Shown here: positions 7,899 through 17,198 of the stretch, piece after piece
How the letters are laid out: each line of letters starts with the position of its first letter
Numbering within the stretch: the stretch's first letter is position 1
Assembly: GCF_038957035.1 (NCBI RefSeq)
Contig: NZ_CP152412.1
Location: 8,304,501-8,368,500, forward strand
DNA length: 64,000 bases
Direction of reading: 5' to 3'
Source: Bradyrhizobium sp. B097
GTDB lineage: Bacteria > Pseudomonadota > Alphaproteobacteria > Rhizobiales > Xanthobacteraceae
Program-made: the position numbers and the translations under genes
The notes under the pieces: model-generated
What the model was told of the DNA's origin: nothing
The model's input: the letters and a program-made list of their open reading frames with translations, nothing else
Database searches by the model: none

Positions 7899-9083
7899 CT
7901 ATTTGCTTGCGGGGGCCTTCGTTTCAGGGGGCGTGGGTTCGTCCCCCGTGAGGTCGTAAGTCACCATGGTTTCGCCGGACTGCGGCCGTTCTAGCCATTC
8001 TTTGTGACGCATCGACAAATGCACGTCGCGCACGCCGGCGCCCCAGTGCTCGACCATCGCGACATGGGAGAAGTCGTAGTCCTTCGACGAAGACTCGTAA
8101 TTCTTGCTCTTGTAGATCAGGTGAACCACCGTGACGGTGTTCTCCTTGGACGCCTTGCGCAACAGTTCGACCGACGGATCGTTCTTCAAATAATCGGGCA
8201 GCTTGCCGATCAGGTCGCGCACCGCCATGCGGGCGTTGTGGATCTGCCTGTTCTTGTCGGTGTTCATCCGCGTTCGGCTGGAAAAGCGGATGTCCTTTTC
8301 GCGCTCGGCGGCCTCCAGCAGCGTCTCCGGCAACGGCCCGCGCGCGCTGAACAGGTCGACCTGGAAGATCAGGAGATCGCGGCTGGTCTCCTCATCGAGC
8401 ACGAAGTCGAGCGGCGTGTTGGAGGCGATGCCGCCGTCCCAGTAATGCTCGCCTTCGATCACGACGGCCGGAAAGCCCGGCGGCAGAGCGCCCGAGGCCA
8501 TGATGTGCTCGGGGCCGATCTTCTTGCCGAGCTTCTTGAACTCATAATTGTCGAAATAGCGGAAATTGCCCGAGGTGACGCCAACCGCGCCGACCGACAG
8601 CCGCGTTTTCAGATCGTTGATGCGATCGAAGTCGACCAGCCGCTCCAGCGTCTTCTTCAGCGGCGCGGTGTCGTAATAGCTCAGCGATTGCGAGCTGCCG
8701 GGCGGCCACAGCGGCGCCGGCGGAATCCGCGGCGTGAAGAAACCGGGCACGCCGAAGGTCGCGATGATGGCGGCGCTGGTCTCGTTGAACAGCGAACGGG
8801 CGCGCTCATGCTTGGAGACCGGATTCCACGGCACCGGCGCCGACACCATCTCCCAGAATTCCTTGAGCCGCGGCACACGCTTGTCCGGCTCGTTGCCGGC
8901 GATGATCGCGGCATTGATGGCGCCGATCGAGATGCCGGCGATCCATTCCGGCTCGAAGCCAGCATGACAGAGCGCCTGAAAGGCGCCGGCCTGATAGGAG
9001 CCGAGCGCACCGCCGCCCTGAAGAACCAGCACACGCTGCCCTTGCGCCGGCGTCGAGCCGGGCGCGGAATCCGAAGTATCCAT
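7899..9083 (-). CDS. Patatin-like phospholipase family protein (DUF3734)
   Basis: A 394-aa protein with the oxyanion-hole motif GGGALG (23-28), nucleophile Ser52 in GISIG, and catalytic Asp216 in WDGGIAS. This is a complete patatin Ser-Asp dyad. The C-terminal part matches the DUF3734 type. The start at ATG 9083 is chosen because the patatin core begins soon after; the upstream extension is unlikely. It is directly upstream of bdhA. This pairing is common in rhizobia and suggests a role in lipid or polyhydroxybutyrate metabolism, which is inference. Confidence 0.88.
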   Translation of the reverse strand: MDTSDSAPGSTPAQGQRVLVLQGGGALGSYQAGAFQALCHAGFEPEWIAGISIGAINAAIIAGNEPDKRVPRLKEFWEMVSAPVPWNPVSKHERARSLFNETSAAIIATFGVPGFFTPRIPPAPLWPPGSSQSLSYYDTAPLKKTLERLVDFDRINDLKTRLSVGAVGVTSGNFRYFDNYEFKKLGKKIGPEHIMASGALPPGFPAVVIEGEHYWDGGIASNTPLDFVLDEETSRDLLIFQVDLFSARGPLPETLLEAAEREKDIRFSSRTRMNTDKNRQIHNARMAVRDLIGKLPDYLKNDPSVELLRKASKENTVTVVHLIYKSKNYESSSKDYDFSHVAMVEHWGAGVRDVHLSMRHKEWLERPQSGETMVTYDLTGDEPTPPETKAPASK

Positions 9084-9190
9084 TCGTAACCGTTCGGTTC
9101 GAAATGACTTTGAGGGCGCACCGTGGCGACTGTTCGCAGCCGCGTCAATCAACGAGATACGGCGGGGAGTTCACGCGGAATTTATCGAGA

Positions 9191-9688
9191 TCAGGTTGCC
9201 GCCAAAATGAGCGTCCAGAACACCTTGTATTTGGTATTCGGAGCATAAACGGCTGCGATGCCCATTTTTGTGACACCGCTTTTGAGCATGTTGGCCTTGT
9301 GCGGCGGTGAATCGCGCCAGCCCGAAAAAGCCTCCGCGAGCGTGTGATAGCCGGCCGAGATGTTCTCGACCGCCACCGTCGCCGGATAGCCGCCGGCCTC
9401 CAGCCGCTTGCCGAGCGGGGCCTTCACGTCATGGTCCATCTTGTTGCGGGCGGCCATCGCCTGCGACTGCTGCTCGGCGAGCCTGGTCAGGTCGGGATCG
9501 ACCACCACGGTGCCGAGACCATTGTTCTGGCGATACTGCGAAAACATGATCGCGGCCGCCTGGCTGTCCAGCACGGCACCGGGCTGCGCCATGTTGAGAT
9601 ACATGGCCGGTTCTTCCGGGATTTTGGTGTCTGTGCCGCAGCCGGCAAGCACCAGAAGCCCGAACAGGGCGACCGTCGTCCGTTTCAC
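9191..9688 (-). CDS. CAP/SCP domain lipoprotein
   Basis: A 165-aa protein with a lipoprotein signal (LFGLLVLAGCG; lipobox LAGC) and a CAP (cysteine-rich secretory/PR-1) domain. Family landmarks are visible: 'DPDLTRLAEQQSQAMAARNKMDH', 'ENISAGYHTLAEAFSGWRDSPPHKANML' and the final aromatic strand. Bacterial CAP proteins are secreted or surface-anchored and their activity is mostly unknown. The gene stands alone, with the patatin gene about 100 bp beyond its 3' end and the cysA repeat region upstream. Confidence 0.88.
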   Translation of the reverse strand: MKRTTVALFGLLVLAGCGTDTKIPEEPAMYLNMAQPGAVLDSQAAAIMFSQYRQNNGLGTVVVDPDLTRLAEQQSQAMAARNKMDHDVKAPLGKRLEAGGYPATVAVENISAGYHTLAEAFSGWRDSPPHKANMLKSGVTKMGIAAVYAPNTKYKVFWTLILAAT

Positions 9689-9805
9689 TACTGAAAACCC
9701 CCAAGGTTGGCCCGCCGTTGTTGCATACCAACCGTGGCTGAATGGTGAACAGGGGCTAACTTTTGGCCATCAATAGCCACCGATCTCCCGGGTCGCGCGC
9801 AAGCC

Positions 9806-9895
9806 CCGTAGCCCGGGTGAGCGAAGCGATACCCGGGGACCGGTCGATCCACTGAACGAGGTCCCGGATGTCGCTCCGCTCATCCGGGCTACGGG
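9806..9895. repeat. Palindromic intergenic repeat
   Basis: The segments 'gtagcccgggtgagcgaagc' and 'gctccgctcatccgggctac' form an imperfect inverted repeat of about 25 bp around a 40-bp centre. The element lies between the CAP gene and the 3' end of cysA. It resembles dispersed palindromes found throughout Bradyrhizobium genomes and may act as a terminator for either side. Confidence 0.7.
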
Positions 9896-9918
9896 CAATT
9901 TACGTGGGGGCTACGGCG

Positions 9919-10968
9919 CTACTCCTGGGCGGCAAAGATCCGGTAGCGGCGGGGCTGCAGCGAGACGATTTCGCCGGCCTGCAGCTCGCGGTCGCGGGGG
10001 GCGTCGATCTCGATCACGGTCTTGCCCTCGCTCCCCGACAGGGCCACCTCGGCGCGCTGGATCGGACCGAACGAGCGGACATGCCGGATGGCGCCCTCCA
10101 GCGCCCCGGTTCCCGCCGGGCCGACCGCCATGTCATGGCGGCGGACGAACAGCTTGGCCGCGCCGGACGCGGCACCCAAAGCGGGAATGTTCAGGGGGCG
10201 GCCATCGAGCCGGACGGCATCGCCAGCCACATCGACCGGCAGCACGATGGACTCGCCGATGAAGCCGTGCACGAAGGCGGTCGCCGGGTTGTCATAGACC
10301 TCGCCGGGCGAGCCGATCTGCTCGATCTTGCCCTTGTCCATCACCACCACGCGGTTGGCGACTTCGAGCGCCTCCTCCTGGTCGTGGGTGACGAAGATCG
10401 AGGTGACGTGGATTTCGTTGTGCAGCGAGCGTAGCCATTGCCGGAGCTCCTTGCGCACCTTGGCATCGAGCGCGCCGAACGGCTCGTCGAGCAGCAGGAT
10501 CCGCGGCTCGATCGCAAGCGCGCGCGCCAGCGCGATGCGCTGACGCTGTCCGCCGGACAACTGGCTCGGATAGCGGTTGGCAAGCCAATCGAGCTGCACC
10601 AGATCGAGCAGGTTCTTGACGCGGGCGCGGATCGTCGCCTCGTCCTTGCGGATCGCGCGCGGCTGCACGCGCAGGCCGAACGCGACGTTCTCGAACACCG
10701 TCATGTGGCGGAACAGCGCGTAGTGCTGGAACACGAAGCCGACCTGACGCTCGCTGGCGCCGCGCGAGAGCGCGTTCTCGCCGTCGATCGCAACCTCGCC
10801 CGAGTCAGGCCAATCGAGCCCTGCGATGATCCGCAGCAGCGTGGTCTTGCCGGAGCCGGACGGGCCGAGCAACGCCAGCAGCTCGCCATCGGCGACCTTG
10901 AGATCGACATTGTCGAGCGCGGCAAAGCTGCCGAACTTCTTTACGATATTCTTGACTTCAATCGCCAT
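9919..10968 (-). CDS. cysA: Sulfate/thiosulfate ABC transporter ATP-binding protein
   Basis: A 349-aa ATPase with Walker A GPSGSGKT (35-42), signature LSGGQRQR, Walker [12 protein letters not shown] and a C-terminal TOBE-like domain. It powers sulfate import by the CysT-CysW permease. It is the last gene of the operon sbp-cysT-cysW-cysA, and its start overlaps the end of cysW by 11 bp, which suggests translational coupling. The length matches CysA proteins (about 340-365 aa). Confidence 0.95.
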   Translation of the reverse strand: MAIEVKNIVKKFGSFAALDNVDLKVADGELLALLGPSGSGKTTLLRIIAGLDWPDSGEVAIDGENALSRGASERQVGFVFQHYALFRHMTVFENVAFGLRVQPRAIRKDEATIRARVKNLLDLVQLDWLANRYPSQLSGGQRQRIALARALAIEPRILLLDEPFGALDAKVRKELRQWLRSLHNEIHVTSIFVTHDQEEALEVANRVVVMDKGKIEQIGSPGEVYDNPATAFVHGFIGESIVLPVDVAGDAVRLDGRPLNIPALGAASGAAKLFVRRHDMAVGPAGTGALEGAIRHVRSFGPIQRAEVALSGSEGKTVIEIDAPRDRELQAGEIVSLQPRRYRIFAAQE

Positions 10969-11920
10969 CGGGCACCTCAGCCTCGTCGAGCCGCCGCTCG
11001 AGAACGGTTTTCGCCACCAGCGTGATCAGCGCCAGCATCGCCAGCAACGACGCGATCGCGAACGACGCGACGAACTGATATTCGTTGTAGAGAATCTCGA
11101 CCAGCAGCGGCATCGTGTTGGTCTCGCCGCGGATGTGGCCGGAGACGACGGACACCGCGCCGAACTCGCCCATCGCCCGCGCGTTGCAGAGCAGGACGCC
11201 GTAGAGCAGGCCCCATTTGATGTTGGGCAGCGTGACGCGGAAGAAGGTCTGCAGGCCGGAGGCGCCGAGCGAGATCGCTGCCTCCTCTTCCTGGGTGCCC
11301 TGCTCCTGCATCAGCGGGATCAGCGCGCGCGCCACGAAGGGGAAGGTGACGAAGATCGTCGCCAGTGCGATGCCGGGCACCGCGAACAGGATGTGGACGT
11401 TGTGCGCCTGCAGCCATGTTCCGAAATAGCCCTGCGCGCCGAACAGCAGCACGAAGACCAGACCCGAGATCACGGGCGAGACAGAGAACGGCAGGTCGAT
11501 CAGCGTGATCAGGAAGGTCTTGCCGGTGAATTCGAATTTCGAGATCGCCCAGGCCGCGACCACGCCGAACACGAGGTTGAGCGTGACCGAGATCGCCGCG
11601 ATCAGCAGCGTCAGCTGGATGGCAGCGAGCGCCTCGGGCTCGGCCAGCGCCGCGAAATAGGCGACGATGCCTTTCGAGAAAGCCGACGCGAACACGACGA
11701 CCAGCGGCAGTACGACGAAGATGCTGAGGAAGGCGATCGCGAGCGCAATGATGATGAGGCGGATCGGACCCGGCTCGGTGCGCGGGTTGCGCCGCGCCGC
11801 GACCGGCTCGGCGCGCGCGATCTCGAGCCGCGGCGCCGGGGCCGCAACGCTGACATCGGTCGCGGGCGCGTAGGTCCGCAGTTGCGTGGTCGAGGTCGCC
11901 AATCCCGTCTGCATCGACAT
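10958..11920 (-). CDS. cysW: Sulfate ABC transporter permease subunit CysW
   Basis: A 320-aa inner-membrane permease with about six transmembrane helices and the conserved cytoplasmic loop of the binding-protein-dependent transport family ([12 protein letters not shown]). It pairs with CysT to form the sulfate channel. ATG 11920 is chosen because GAGG, which overlaps the cysT stop (TGAGG), lies 6 bp upstream. The hydrophilic N-terminal tail (about 45 aa) is longer than in enterobacterial CysW. Confidence 0.94.
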   Translation of the reverse strand: MSMQTGLATSTTQLRTYAPATDVSVAAPAPRLEIARAEPVAARRNPRTEPGPIRLIIIALAIAFLSIFVVLPLVVVFASAFSKGIVAYFAALAEPEALAAIQLTLLIAAISVTLNLVFGVVAAWAISKFEFTGKTFLITLIDLPFSVSPVISGLVFVLLFGAQGYFGTWLQAHNVHILFAVPGIALATIFVTFPFVARALIPLMQEQGTQEEEAAISLGASGLQTFFRVTLPNIKWGLLYGVLLCNARAMGEFGAVSVVSGHIRGETNTMPLLVEILYNEYQFVASFAIASLLAMLALITLVAKTVLERRLDEAEVPDGD

Positions 11921-11928
11921 CTCGAACC

Positions 11929-12765
11929 TCAATGCACGGGAATGCGGGCTTGCGCCCAGCGCTGCAGCCGGTTGATCAGGAAGATGATCAGGAACGAAGC
12001 CACCAGCATCACGACCGCGATCGCGGTGGCGTCGGCGTAGCGGAATTCGGACAGCCGGATCACGATCAGGAGCGGCGCGATCTCGGAGACATTGGGCAGA
12101 TTGCCGGCGATGAAGATCACCGAGCCGTATTCACCGATGGCGCGGGCGAAGGCCAGCGCAAAGCCGGTGAGCAGCGCCGGGATCAGGCTCGGCAGGATGA
12201 CGCGAAACACCGTATGCCAGCGATTGGCGCCTAAGCTCGCGGCCGCCTCCTCGATCTCGGGATCGAGATCGATCAGCACCGGCTGCACCGTGCGAACCAC
12301 GAAGGGAATGCCGATGAAGATCATCGCGATGAAGATGCCGATCGGCGTGAACGCGACCTTGATGCCGAGCTCGGCGAGCGGCGCGCCGAGCCAGCCCTTT
12401 TGGGCGAACAGCTGCGTCAGCGCGACGCCTGCGACCGCGGTCGGCAGGGCAAACGGAATATCGACGATGGCGTCGAACAGCCGCCGGCCCGGAAAGCGGT
12501 AGCGCACCAGCGCCCAGACGATGATGGTGCCCATCACCAGATTGACGCAGGCGGCCGCAAACGAAAGCCCGAACGAAATCTTCAGGGCGTTCAGGGTACG
12601 GCGGCTGGTGACGATGGCCCAGACCTGATCGAGGCTGAGCTCGAACGTCTTGAGGAACAGCGCGGCCAGCGGAATCAGGATGATAACGGAGAGCCATGTC
12701 AGGGTCAGTCCCATGGTGAGACCGAACCCCGGCAGGCTACTGCGCCTTGCAACCGCTGTGCTCAC
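11929..12765 (-). CDS. cysT: Sulfate ABC transporter permease subunit CysT
   Basis: A 278-aa permease with about six transmembrane segments and the EAA-type loop ([14 protein letters not shown]). Length matches CysT/CysU proteins. The start is a GTG at 12765 with AGGGGG 5 bp upstream; longer readings would run into the sbp stop. The gene starts 20 bp after sbp and leads into cysW with only 8 bp between, as expected for a co-translated permease pair. Confidence 0.93.
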   Translation of the reverse strand: MSTAVARRSSLPGFGLTMGLTLTWLSVIILIPLAALFLKTFELSLDQVWAIVTSRRTLNALKISFGLSFAAACVNLVMGTIIVWALVRYRFPGRRLFDAIVDIPFALPTAVAGVALTQLFAQKGWLGAPLAELGIKVAFTPIGIFIAMIFIGIPFVVRTVQPVLIDLDPEIEEAAASLGANRWHTVFRVILPSLIPALLTGFALAFARAIGEYGSVIFIAGNLPNVSEIAPLLIVIRLSEFRYADATAIAVVMLVASFLIIFLINRLQRWAQARIPVH

Positions 12766-12785
12766 ATATCCCCCTGATATCTCGA

Positions 12786-13775
12786 TCAGTTCTTGTAGAT
12801 CTGATCGAAGATGCCGCCCTCGGCGAAGTGCTCCTTCTGCGCCTTGGTCCAACCACCGAAAACGTCGTCGATGGTGAAAAGTTCAACCTTGGCGAAGGAT
12901 TTTTCGTACTCCTTGGCGATCTCGGGATCGCGCGGCCGGTAGGAGTTGCGCGCGGCGATCTCCTGGCCTTCCTTGGTGTACCAGTACTTCAGATAGGCTT
13001 CGGCGACGGGGCGGGTGCCTTTTTTGTCGGCGACGGCGTTGACGACGGCGACCGGCGGCTCGGCCAGAATCGACTGCGCCGGGGCCACGATCTCGAACTT
13101 GTCCGGACCGAATTCGCGGAGCGCCAGAAAGGCTTCGTTCTCCCACGCCAGCAGCACGTCGCCGACACCGCGCTCGACGAAGGTCACGGTCGAACCGCGT
13201 GCACCGGTGTCGAGCACCGGGACGTTCTGATAGAGATCGGCGACGAACTTCTTCGCCTTGTCGGCCGAGCCGAACTTCTTCTGCGCATAGCCCCAGGCGG
13301 CGAGGTAGTTCCAGCGGGCGCCGCCCGAGGTCTTCGGGTTCGGCGTGATCACGGCAACGCCGGGCTTGATCAAATCGTCCCAATCCTTGATCCCCTTGGG
13401 ATTGCCCTTGCGCACCAGGAACACGATGGTCGAGGTATAGGGCGAGGCGTTGAGCGGCAGCCGCTTCTGCCAGTCGGTGGCGAGGAGACCCTTGCCCGCG
13501 ATCGCATCGATGTCATAGGCCAGCGCCAGCGTGACGATATCCGCCTGCAATCCGTCGATCACCGAGCGCGCCTGCGAGCCCGAGCCGCCATGCGACTGCT
13601 TGATCTCGACGCTCTTGCCGGTTTCCTTCTGATAGGCCGCGGCGAACGCCTTGTTGAAATCGACATAGAGCTCGCGCGTCGGATCGTAGGACACGTTGAG
13701 CAGCGAATAGTCGGCCGCGAAGGCCGAGCTCGCCCACAACAATCCCGCGACCAGCGGCAGCATACGACGGATCAT
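12786..13775 (-). CDS. sbp: Sulfate ABC transporter substrate-binding protein
   Basis: A 329-aa periplasmic protein with a signal peptide ending ASSAFAAD. Family motifs include '[11 protein letters not shown]', '[13 protein letters not shown]' and '[19 protein letters not shown]', which bind the sulfate oxyanion. ATG 13775 has GGAGACAG upstream and is preferred over 13787. It is the first gene of the sulfate uptake operon. It could equally be called CysP, since the two differ mainly in thiosulfate preference. Confidence 0.94.
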   Translation of the reverse strand: MIRRMLPLVAGLLWASSAFAADYSLLNVSYDPTRELYVDFNKAFAAAYQKETGKSVEIKQSHGGSGSQARSVIDGLQADIVTLALAYDIDAIAGKGLLATDWQKRLPLNASPYTSTIVFLVRKGNPKGIKDWDDLIKPGVAVITPNPKTSGGARWNYLAAWGYAQKKFGSADKAKKFVADLYQNVPVLDTGARGSTVTFVERGVGDVLLAWENEAFLALREFGPDKFEIVAPAQSILAEPPVAVVNAVADKKGTRPVAEAYLKYWYTKEGQEIAARNSYRPRDPEIAKEYEKSFAKVELFTIDDVFGGWTKAQKEHFAEGGIFDQIYKN

Positions 13776-13935
13776 TTCTGTCTCCATTCAACCTGAGAAT
13801 GTCAGGGAACACGCAAGACATAACTCACGGTGAAGTGGCCCTAAGTCAACGAAACCGGTTTTCTTTGTTTTCAGCGGCGCAGCGCGCTTGTGCTACGAAC
13901 TCGCCGCACCGCGAAGGCTTTGTCGCGTCGCCGGA

Positions 13936-13957
13936 TCGCGATGAAGCGTCATCGCGA
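13936..13957 (-). terminator. Hairpin downstream of cysH
   Basis: A perfect 9-bp stem (TCGCGATGA/TCATCGCGA, 4-nt loop) begins about 14 bp after the cysH stop. There is no clear T-tract, so it may be a Rho-dependent or RNA-stabilising structure rather than an intrinsic terminator. Confidence 0.45.
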
Positions 13958-13970
13958 CCTGGCGCGGTAC

Positions 13971-14699
13971 CTACGACATCTTCATCGTATGGATGCCGCA
14001 TTCCGTCTTCGCCCGGCCCCGCCAGCGGCCGTCGCGTGCATCCTCGCCGGCTGCAGCCCGGCTCGAGCAAGGCATACACCCGACCGACTGATATCCCGAT
14101 GCGACAAGTGGATGCGGCGGCAGTCTGCCGAGCGTGTAGATCGCCTCGATCTCCTCGCGCGAGACATTGGCGAACGGATTGAATTTCAGCCTGACGCCAT
14201 CGTCCTCGACGACCGGGATGTCGACGCGGGCACCGCCCTGGAAACGCTTGCGGCCGTTGATCCAGCCGGCGAACGGCTTCAGTGCGCGCGCCAAAGGCTC
14301 CACCTTGCGGATGCGGCAGCAGGCGTCGGGATCGCTGAACCACAATTCGCGGTCCGGATCGAGGCGCGATAGCGCCTGCTCATCGGGCTTGATCGAGCGC
14401 ACATCGGTGAGGCCAAGCGTCTTGATCAGAGTATCACGATAAGCCAGCGTCTCCTCGAACAACCAGCCGGTGTCGAGGAAGACCACCGGGATCGCCGGAT
14501 CGACGTCCGCCATCACCTTGAGCAGCGCGGCGGACTCGGTCCCGAACGACGACACCAGCGCGAGCCTCTCGCGACCGACCGTCTGCAATGCGGCCGCGAT
14601 CACCTCGGCGGGTGACGCTTTGCGCAGCGCGCGATCGAGCGCATTGGCCGTCGGCAACGCGACTGATCCTACTGCGAGCTCTGGTGCAAGCGTGCTCAC
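13971..14699 (-). CDS. cysH: Adenylyl-sulfate (APS) reductase, thioredoxin-dependent
   Basis: A 242-aa PAPS/APS reductase. It carries the iron-sulfur ligands CC at 127-128 and CxxC at 208-211, plus the catalytic ECGIH with Cys234. The CC...CxxC set binds a [4Fe-4S] cluster and marks the APS-type enzyme rather than the cluster-free PAPS type of enterobacteria. It reduces APS to sulfite and AMP. Its start overlaps the DUF934 stop (ATGA), so it is the last gene of the cysG-cysH operon. The preference for APS is known for rhizobia. Confidence 0.93.
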   Translation of the reverse strand: MSTLAPELAVGSVALPTANALDRALRKASPAEVIAAALQTVGRERLALVSSFGTESAALLKVMADVDPAIPVVFLDTGWLFEETLAYRDTLIKTLGLTDVRSIKPDEQALSRLDPDRELWFSDPDACCRIRKVEPLARALKPFAGWINGRKRFQGGARVDIPVVEDDGVRLKFNPFANVSREEIEAIYTLGRLPPHPLVASGYQSVGCMPCSSRAAAGEDARDGRWRGRAKTECGIHTMKMS

Positions 14700-15211
14700 T
14701 GGCCGGCGCTCTCCGAGTGACGCAGCTGCATGCGGCGGTTGAGTGCGGTGACGCGGCCGTCACCGGTCGGCTGGTAGAACACCGAATAGCGCTTCATGGT
14801 CTGGGCGAACGCGTCGGCGTCGGCATCCTTCTTCACCTCGAAGGCGTCGAAGCCGGCGCGCGTCATGAACACGAACTGGTCGCGCAGGATCTGACCGGTG
14901 GCGCGCAGCTCGCCGTCATAGCCGTAGCGTTCGCGCAGCAGGCGGGCCTGGCTGTAGGCGCGGCCGTCGCGGAAGGTCGGGAACACCAGCGCGACCGAGG
15001 CCAGGCGATCGAGATGCGGCACCAGTTCGTCGAGGTTGCGGTTGTTCGGCCAGATCACGCCCAGCTTGCCGGGGCGGCGCAGCAGCGCCTGCGGATCGGC
15101 GAGAAAGCGCTCGGCCGTCACCAGCACCGCGCCGTCACCCGGCAGCTCGGCGCCGTCGGCGACATGCACGAACAGATCGGTGGTCAGTCTTCCCTGCTTA
15201 ACGAGTGGCAT
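14696..15211 (-). CDS. DUF934 family protein of the sulfite reductase operon
   Basis: A 171-aa DUF934 protein. Landmarks are 'GVIWPNNRNLDELVPHLDRL', 'FPTFRDGRAYSQARLLRERYGY' and 'ELRATGQILRDQ'. The family is almost always encoded between the ferredoxin-type sulfite reductase and cysH in proteobacteria and is presumed to help oxidised-sulfur reduction, but no activity is assigned. It overlaps cysI upstream by 14 bp and cysH downstream by 4 bp, so all three are tightly coupled. Confidence 0.92.
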   Translation of the reverse strand: MPLVKQGRLTTDLFVHVADGAELPGDGAVLVTAERFLADPQALLRRPGKLGVIWPNNRNLDELVPHLDRLASVALVFPTFRDGRAYSQARLLRERYGYDGELRATGQILRDQFVFMTRAGFDAFEVKKDADADAFAQTMKRYSVFYQPTGDGRVTALNRRMQLRHSESAGQ

Positions 15212-16853
15212 AGACGCGCTCCTTGAAAGGCTCGACGCCCAGACGCTTTACCGTATCGACGAACAATTCCTCGGGACGGTCGCGCAGCGCCAGATAGGCT
15301 TCGACAATGTCTTCGATCACGTCGGCGACTTCCGCATAGGGAACGGCCGGGCCGATCAGGGTGCCCATCTGCGCGTTCTCGTCGGCGCGGCCGCCGATCG
15401 TGATCTGGTAGAATTCCTCGCCGTTCTTCTCAACGCCGAGAATACCGATGTGGCCGACATGGTGATGGCCGCAGGCATTGATGCAGCCGGAGATGTTGAT
15501 GTGCAGCCGGCCGATCAGGTCGGCGGTGTCGTGGTTGGCGAAACGCCGCGTCAGCTCCTGCGCGATCGGGATCGAGCGCGCATTGGCCAGCGAGCAGTAA
15601 TCCAGCCCCGGGCAGGCGATGATGTCGGTCACCAAGTTGACGTTCGGCGTCGCCAGGTCGAGCCGATCGAGCGCCTTGAACAGCGCCGGCAGGTCGCGCT
15701 TGGCGACATGCGGCAGCGCCAGATTCTGCTCGTGGCCGACCCGGATCTCGCCGAACGAATATTTGTCGGCGAGGTCGGCGACCGCGTCCATCTGCTCGGC
15801 GGTGGCGTCACCGGGCGGACCGCCGACCGGCTTCAGCGACAGCGTCACGATCGAATAGCCCTGCACCTTGTGCGCCGACACCGAGTTCTTGCGCCAGCGC
15901 TCGAACAGCTTGTCATGCGCGGCCTGCTTCAGCTCGTCCGGCATGTGCGGCAGCTTTTCGTAAGCCGGATAGGAGAAGCGCGAGCGGACTTCCTCGATGG
16001 CGGTGTGATCGAGCGTCAGCCCGACATCGCCCATCGCCTTCCACTCCTCGTCGACTTCCTTGGCGAACTTCTCGATGCCGAGCTCGTGCACCAGGATCTT
16101 GATGCGCGCCTTGTAGATGTTGTCGCGGCGGCCGTACTGGTTGTAGACGCGCAGGATCGCTTCGATGTAGCTCAGGATATCGCGGCCGGGGACGAACGGC
16201 TTGATGGTCTTGGCGATGAACGGGGTGCGGCCGAGCCCGCCGCCGACCAGCACCTCGAAGCCGGTCTCGCCGTCGGCGTTCTTGTGCAGGCGCAGGCCGA
16301 TGTCGTGGATCTTGATCGCGGCGCGATCGTGCTCGGCGGCGGTGATCGCGATCTTGAACTTGCGCGGCAGGAACGAGAATTCCGGATGCAGCGTGGTGTG
16401 CTGGCGGATCAGCTCCGACCAGATGCGCGGATCCTCGATCTCGCCCGGCGCGACGCCGGCCCACTGGTCCGAGGTGACGTTGCGCATGTTGTTGCCGGAG
16501 GTCTGCATCGCATGGATGCCGACCTCGGCGAGATCGGCCAGCGCGTCCGGCAGCTCGGCGAGCTTGATCCAATTGAACTGGATGTTCTGCCGCGTGGTGA
16601 AGTGGCCATAGCCGCGGTCGTAGCGGCGCGCGACATGGGCGAGCCGCCGCAGCTGCTTCGACGACAGCGTGCCGTAGGGGATCGCGACGCGGAACATGTA
16701 GGCGTGCAGCTGCAGGTACACGCCGTTCTGCAGGCGCAGGATCTTGAATTCGTCCTCGGTGAGCTCGCCGGAGAGGCGGCGCTTCACCTGATCGCGGAAT
16801 TCCGAAACACGCTCGTTGATCAGCGTGCGGTCGAGTTCGTCATAAGCATACAT
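15198..16853 (-). CDS. cysI: Nitrite/sulfite reductase hemoprotein
   Basis: A 551-aa siroheme and [4Fe-4S] reductase. The cluster cysteines are visible in CPGLDYC and SGCINACG, and the siroheme-contact region GGLGRTPF is present. It reduces sulfite to sulfide by six electrons, using ferredoxin or a similar donor. No flavoprotein CysJ gene is present, which supports the ferredoxin-dependent type. The N-terminal 'MYAYDELDRTLINERVSEFR' is typical of alphaproteobacterial homologues. Assimilatory nitrite reduction is less likely given the sulfur context. Confidence 0.94.
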   Translation of the reverse strand: MYAYDELDRTLINERVSEFRDQVKRRLSGELTEDEFKILRLQNGVYLQLHAYMFRVAIPYGTLSSKQLRRLAHVARRYDRGYGHFTTRQNIQFNWIKLAELPDALADLAEVGIHAMQTSGNNMRNVTSDQWAGVAPGEIEDPRIWSELIRQHTTLHPEFSFLPRKFKIAITAAEHDRAAIKIHDIGLRLHKNADGETGFEVLVGGGLGRTPFIAKTIKPFVPGRDILSYIEAILRVYNQYGRRDNIYKARIKILVHELGIEKFAKEVDEEWKAMGDVGLTLDHTAIEEVRSRFSYPAYEKLPHMPDELKQAAHDKLFERWRKNSVSAHKVQGYSIVTLSLKPVGGPPGDATAEQMDAVADLADKYSFGEIRVGHEQNLALPHVAKRDLPALFKALDRLDLATPNVNLVTDIIACPGLDYCSLANARSIPIAQELTRRFANHDTADLIGRLHINISGCINACGHHHVGHIGILGVEKNGEEFYQITIGGRADENAQMGTLIGPAVPYAEVADVIEDIVEAYLALRDRPEELFVDTVKRLGVEPFKERVYATR

Positions 16854-16880
16854 GTTCGATGAGCCTTACGCCGGCGCGTC

Positions 16881-17198
16881 TTACGCGGGGACCTGGAGAT
16901 CGATGGTGACGCCCTTGGCGCGGATGTGTTCGCGGAGATTGCCCGGCTTGACCTTGCCGCCGTCCTTGAGCTCGACCGGCGCGATATAGGGGCCGACCGC
17001 ACCGACGTCGTCGGCGGTGGCTTCGGCCAGCAGCGCGCGGGCATCGTCAGAGGTGCTGACGACGGCGGAATCGGAAAGTTCGGTGGACCAGCCCTGTTTG
17101 GCGGTTCGGTACACGACGGCGCCATCCCAGGTGCGGTTGGCGGTCACCACCGAGGGGCCAGTGATCTTGATTTTCTTCTGTTCGAGCGGAGAGGTCAT
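16881..17198 (-). CDS. DUF2849 family protein
   Basis: A 105-aa DUF2849 protein encoded between cysG and cysI. Its ATG overlaps the cysG stop (ATGA), showing coupling. The pattern 'ITGPSVVTANRTWDGAVVYRT' recalls other members. The family is confined to alphaproteobacterial sulfite reductase operons and may be an accessory or regulatory factor for CysI; this is inference from context. Confidence 0.88.
   Translation of the reverse strand: MTSPLEQKKIKITGPSVVTANRTWDGAVVYRTAKQGWSTELSDSAVVSTSDDARALLAEATADDVGAVGPYIAPVELKDGGKVKPGNLREHIRAKGVTIDLQVPA

Noticed and set aside
15036..16862. 608-codon open frame on the plus strand
   Set aside because: Antisense to the sulfite reductase gene.
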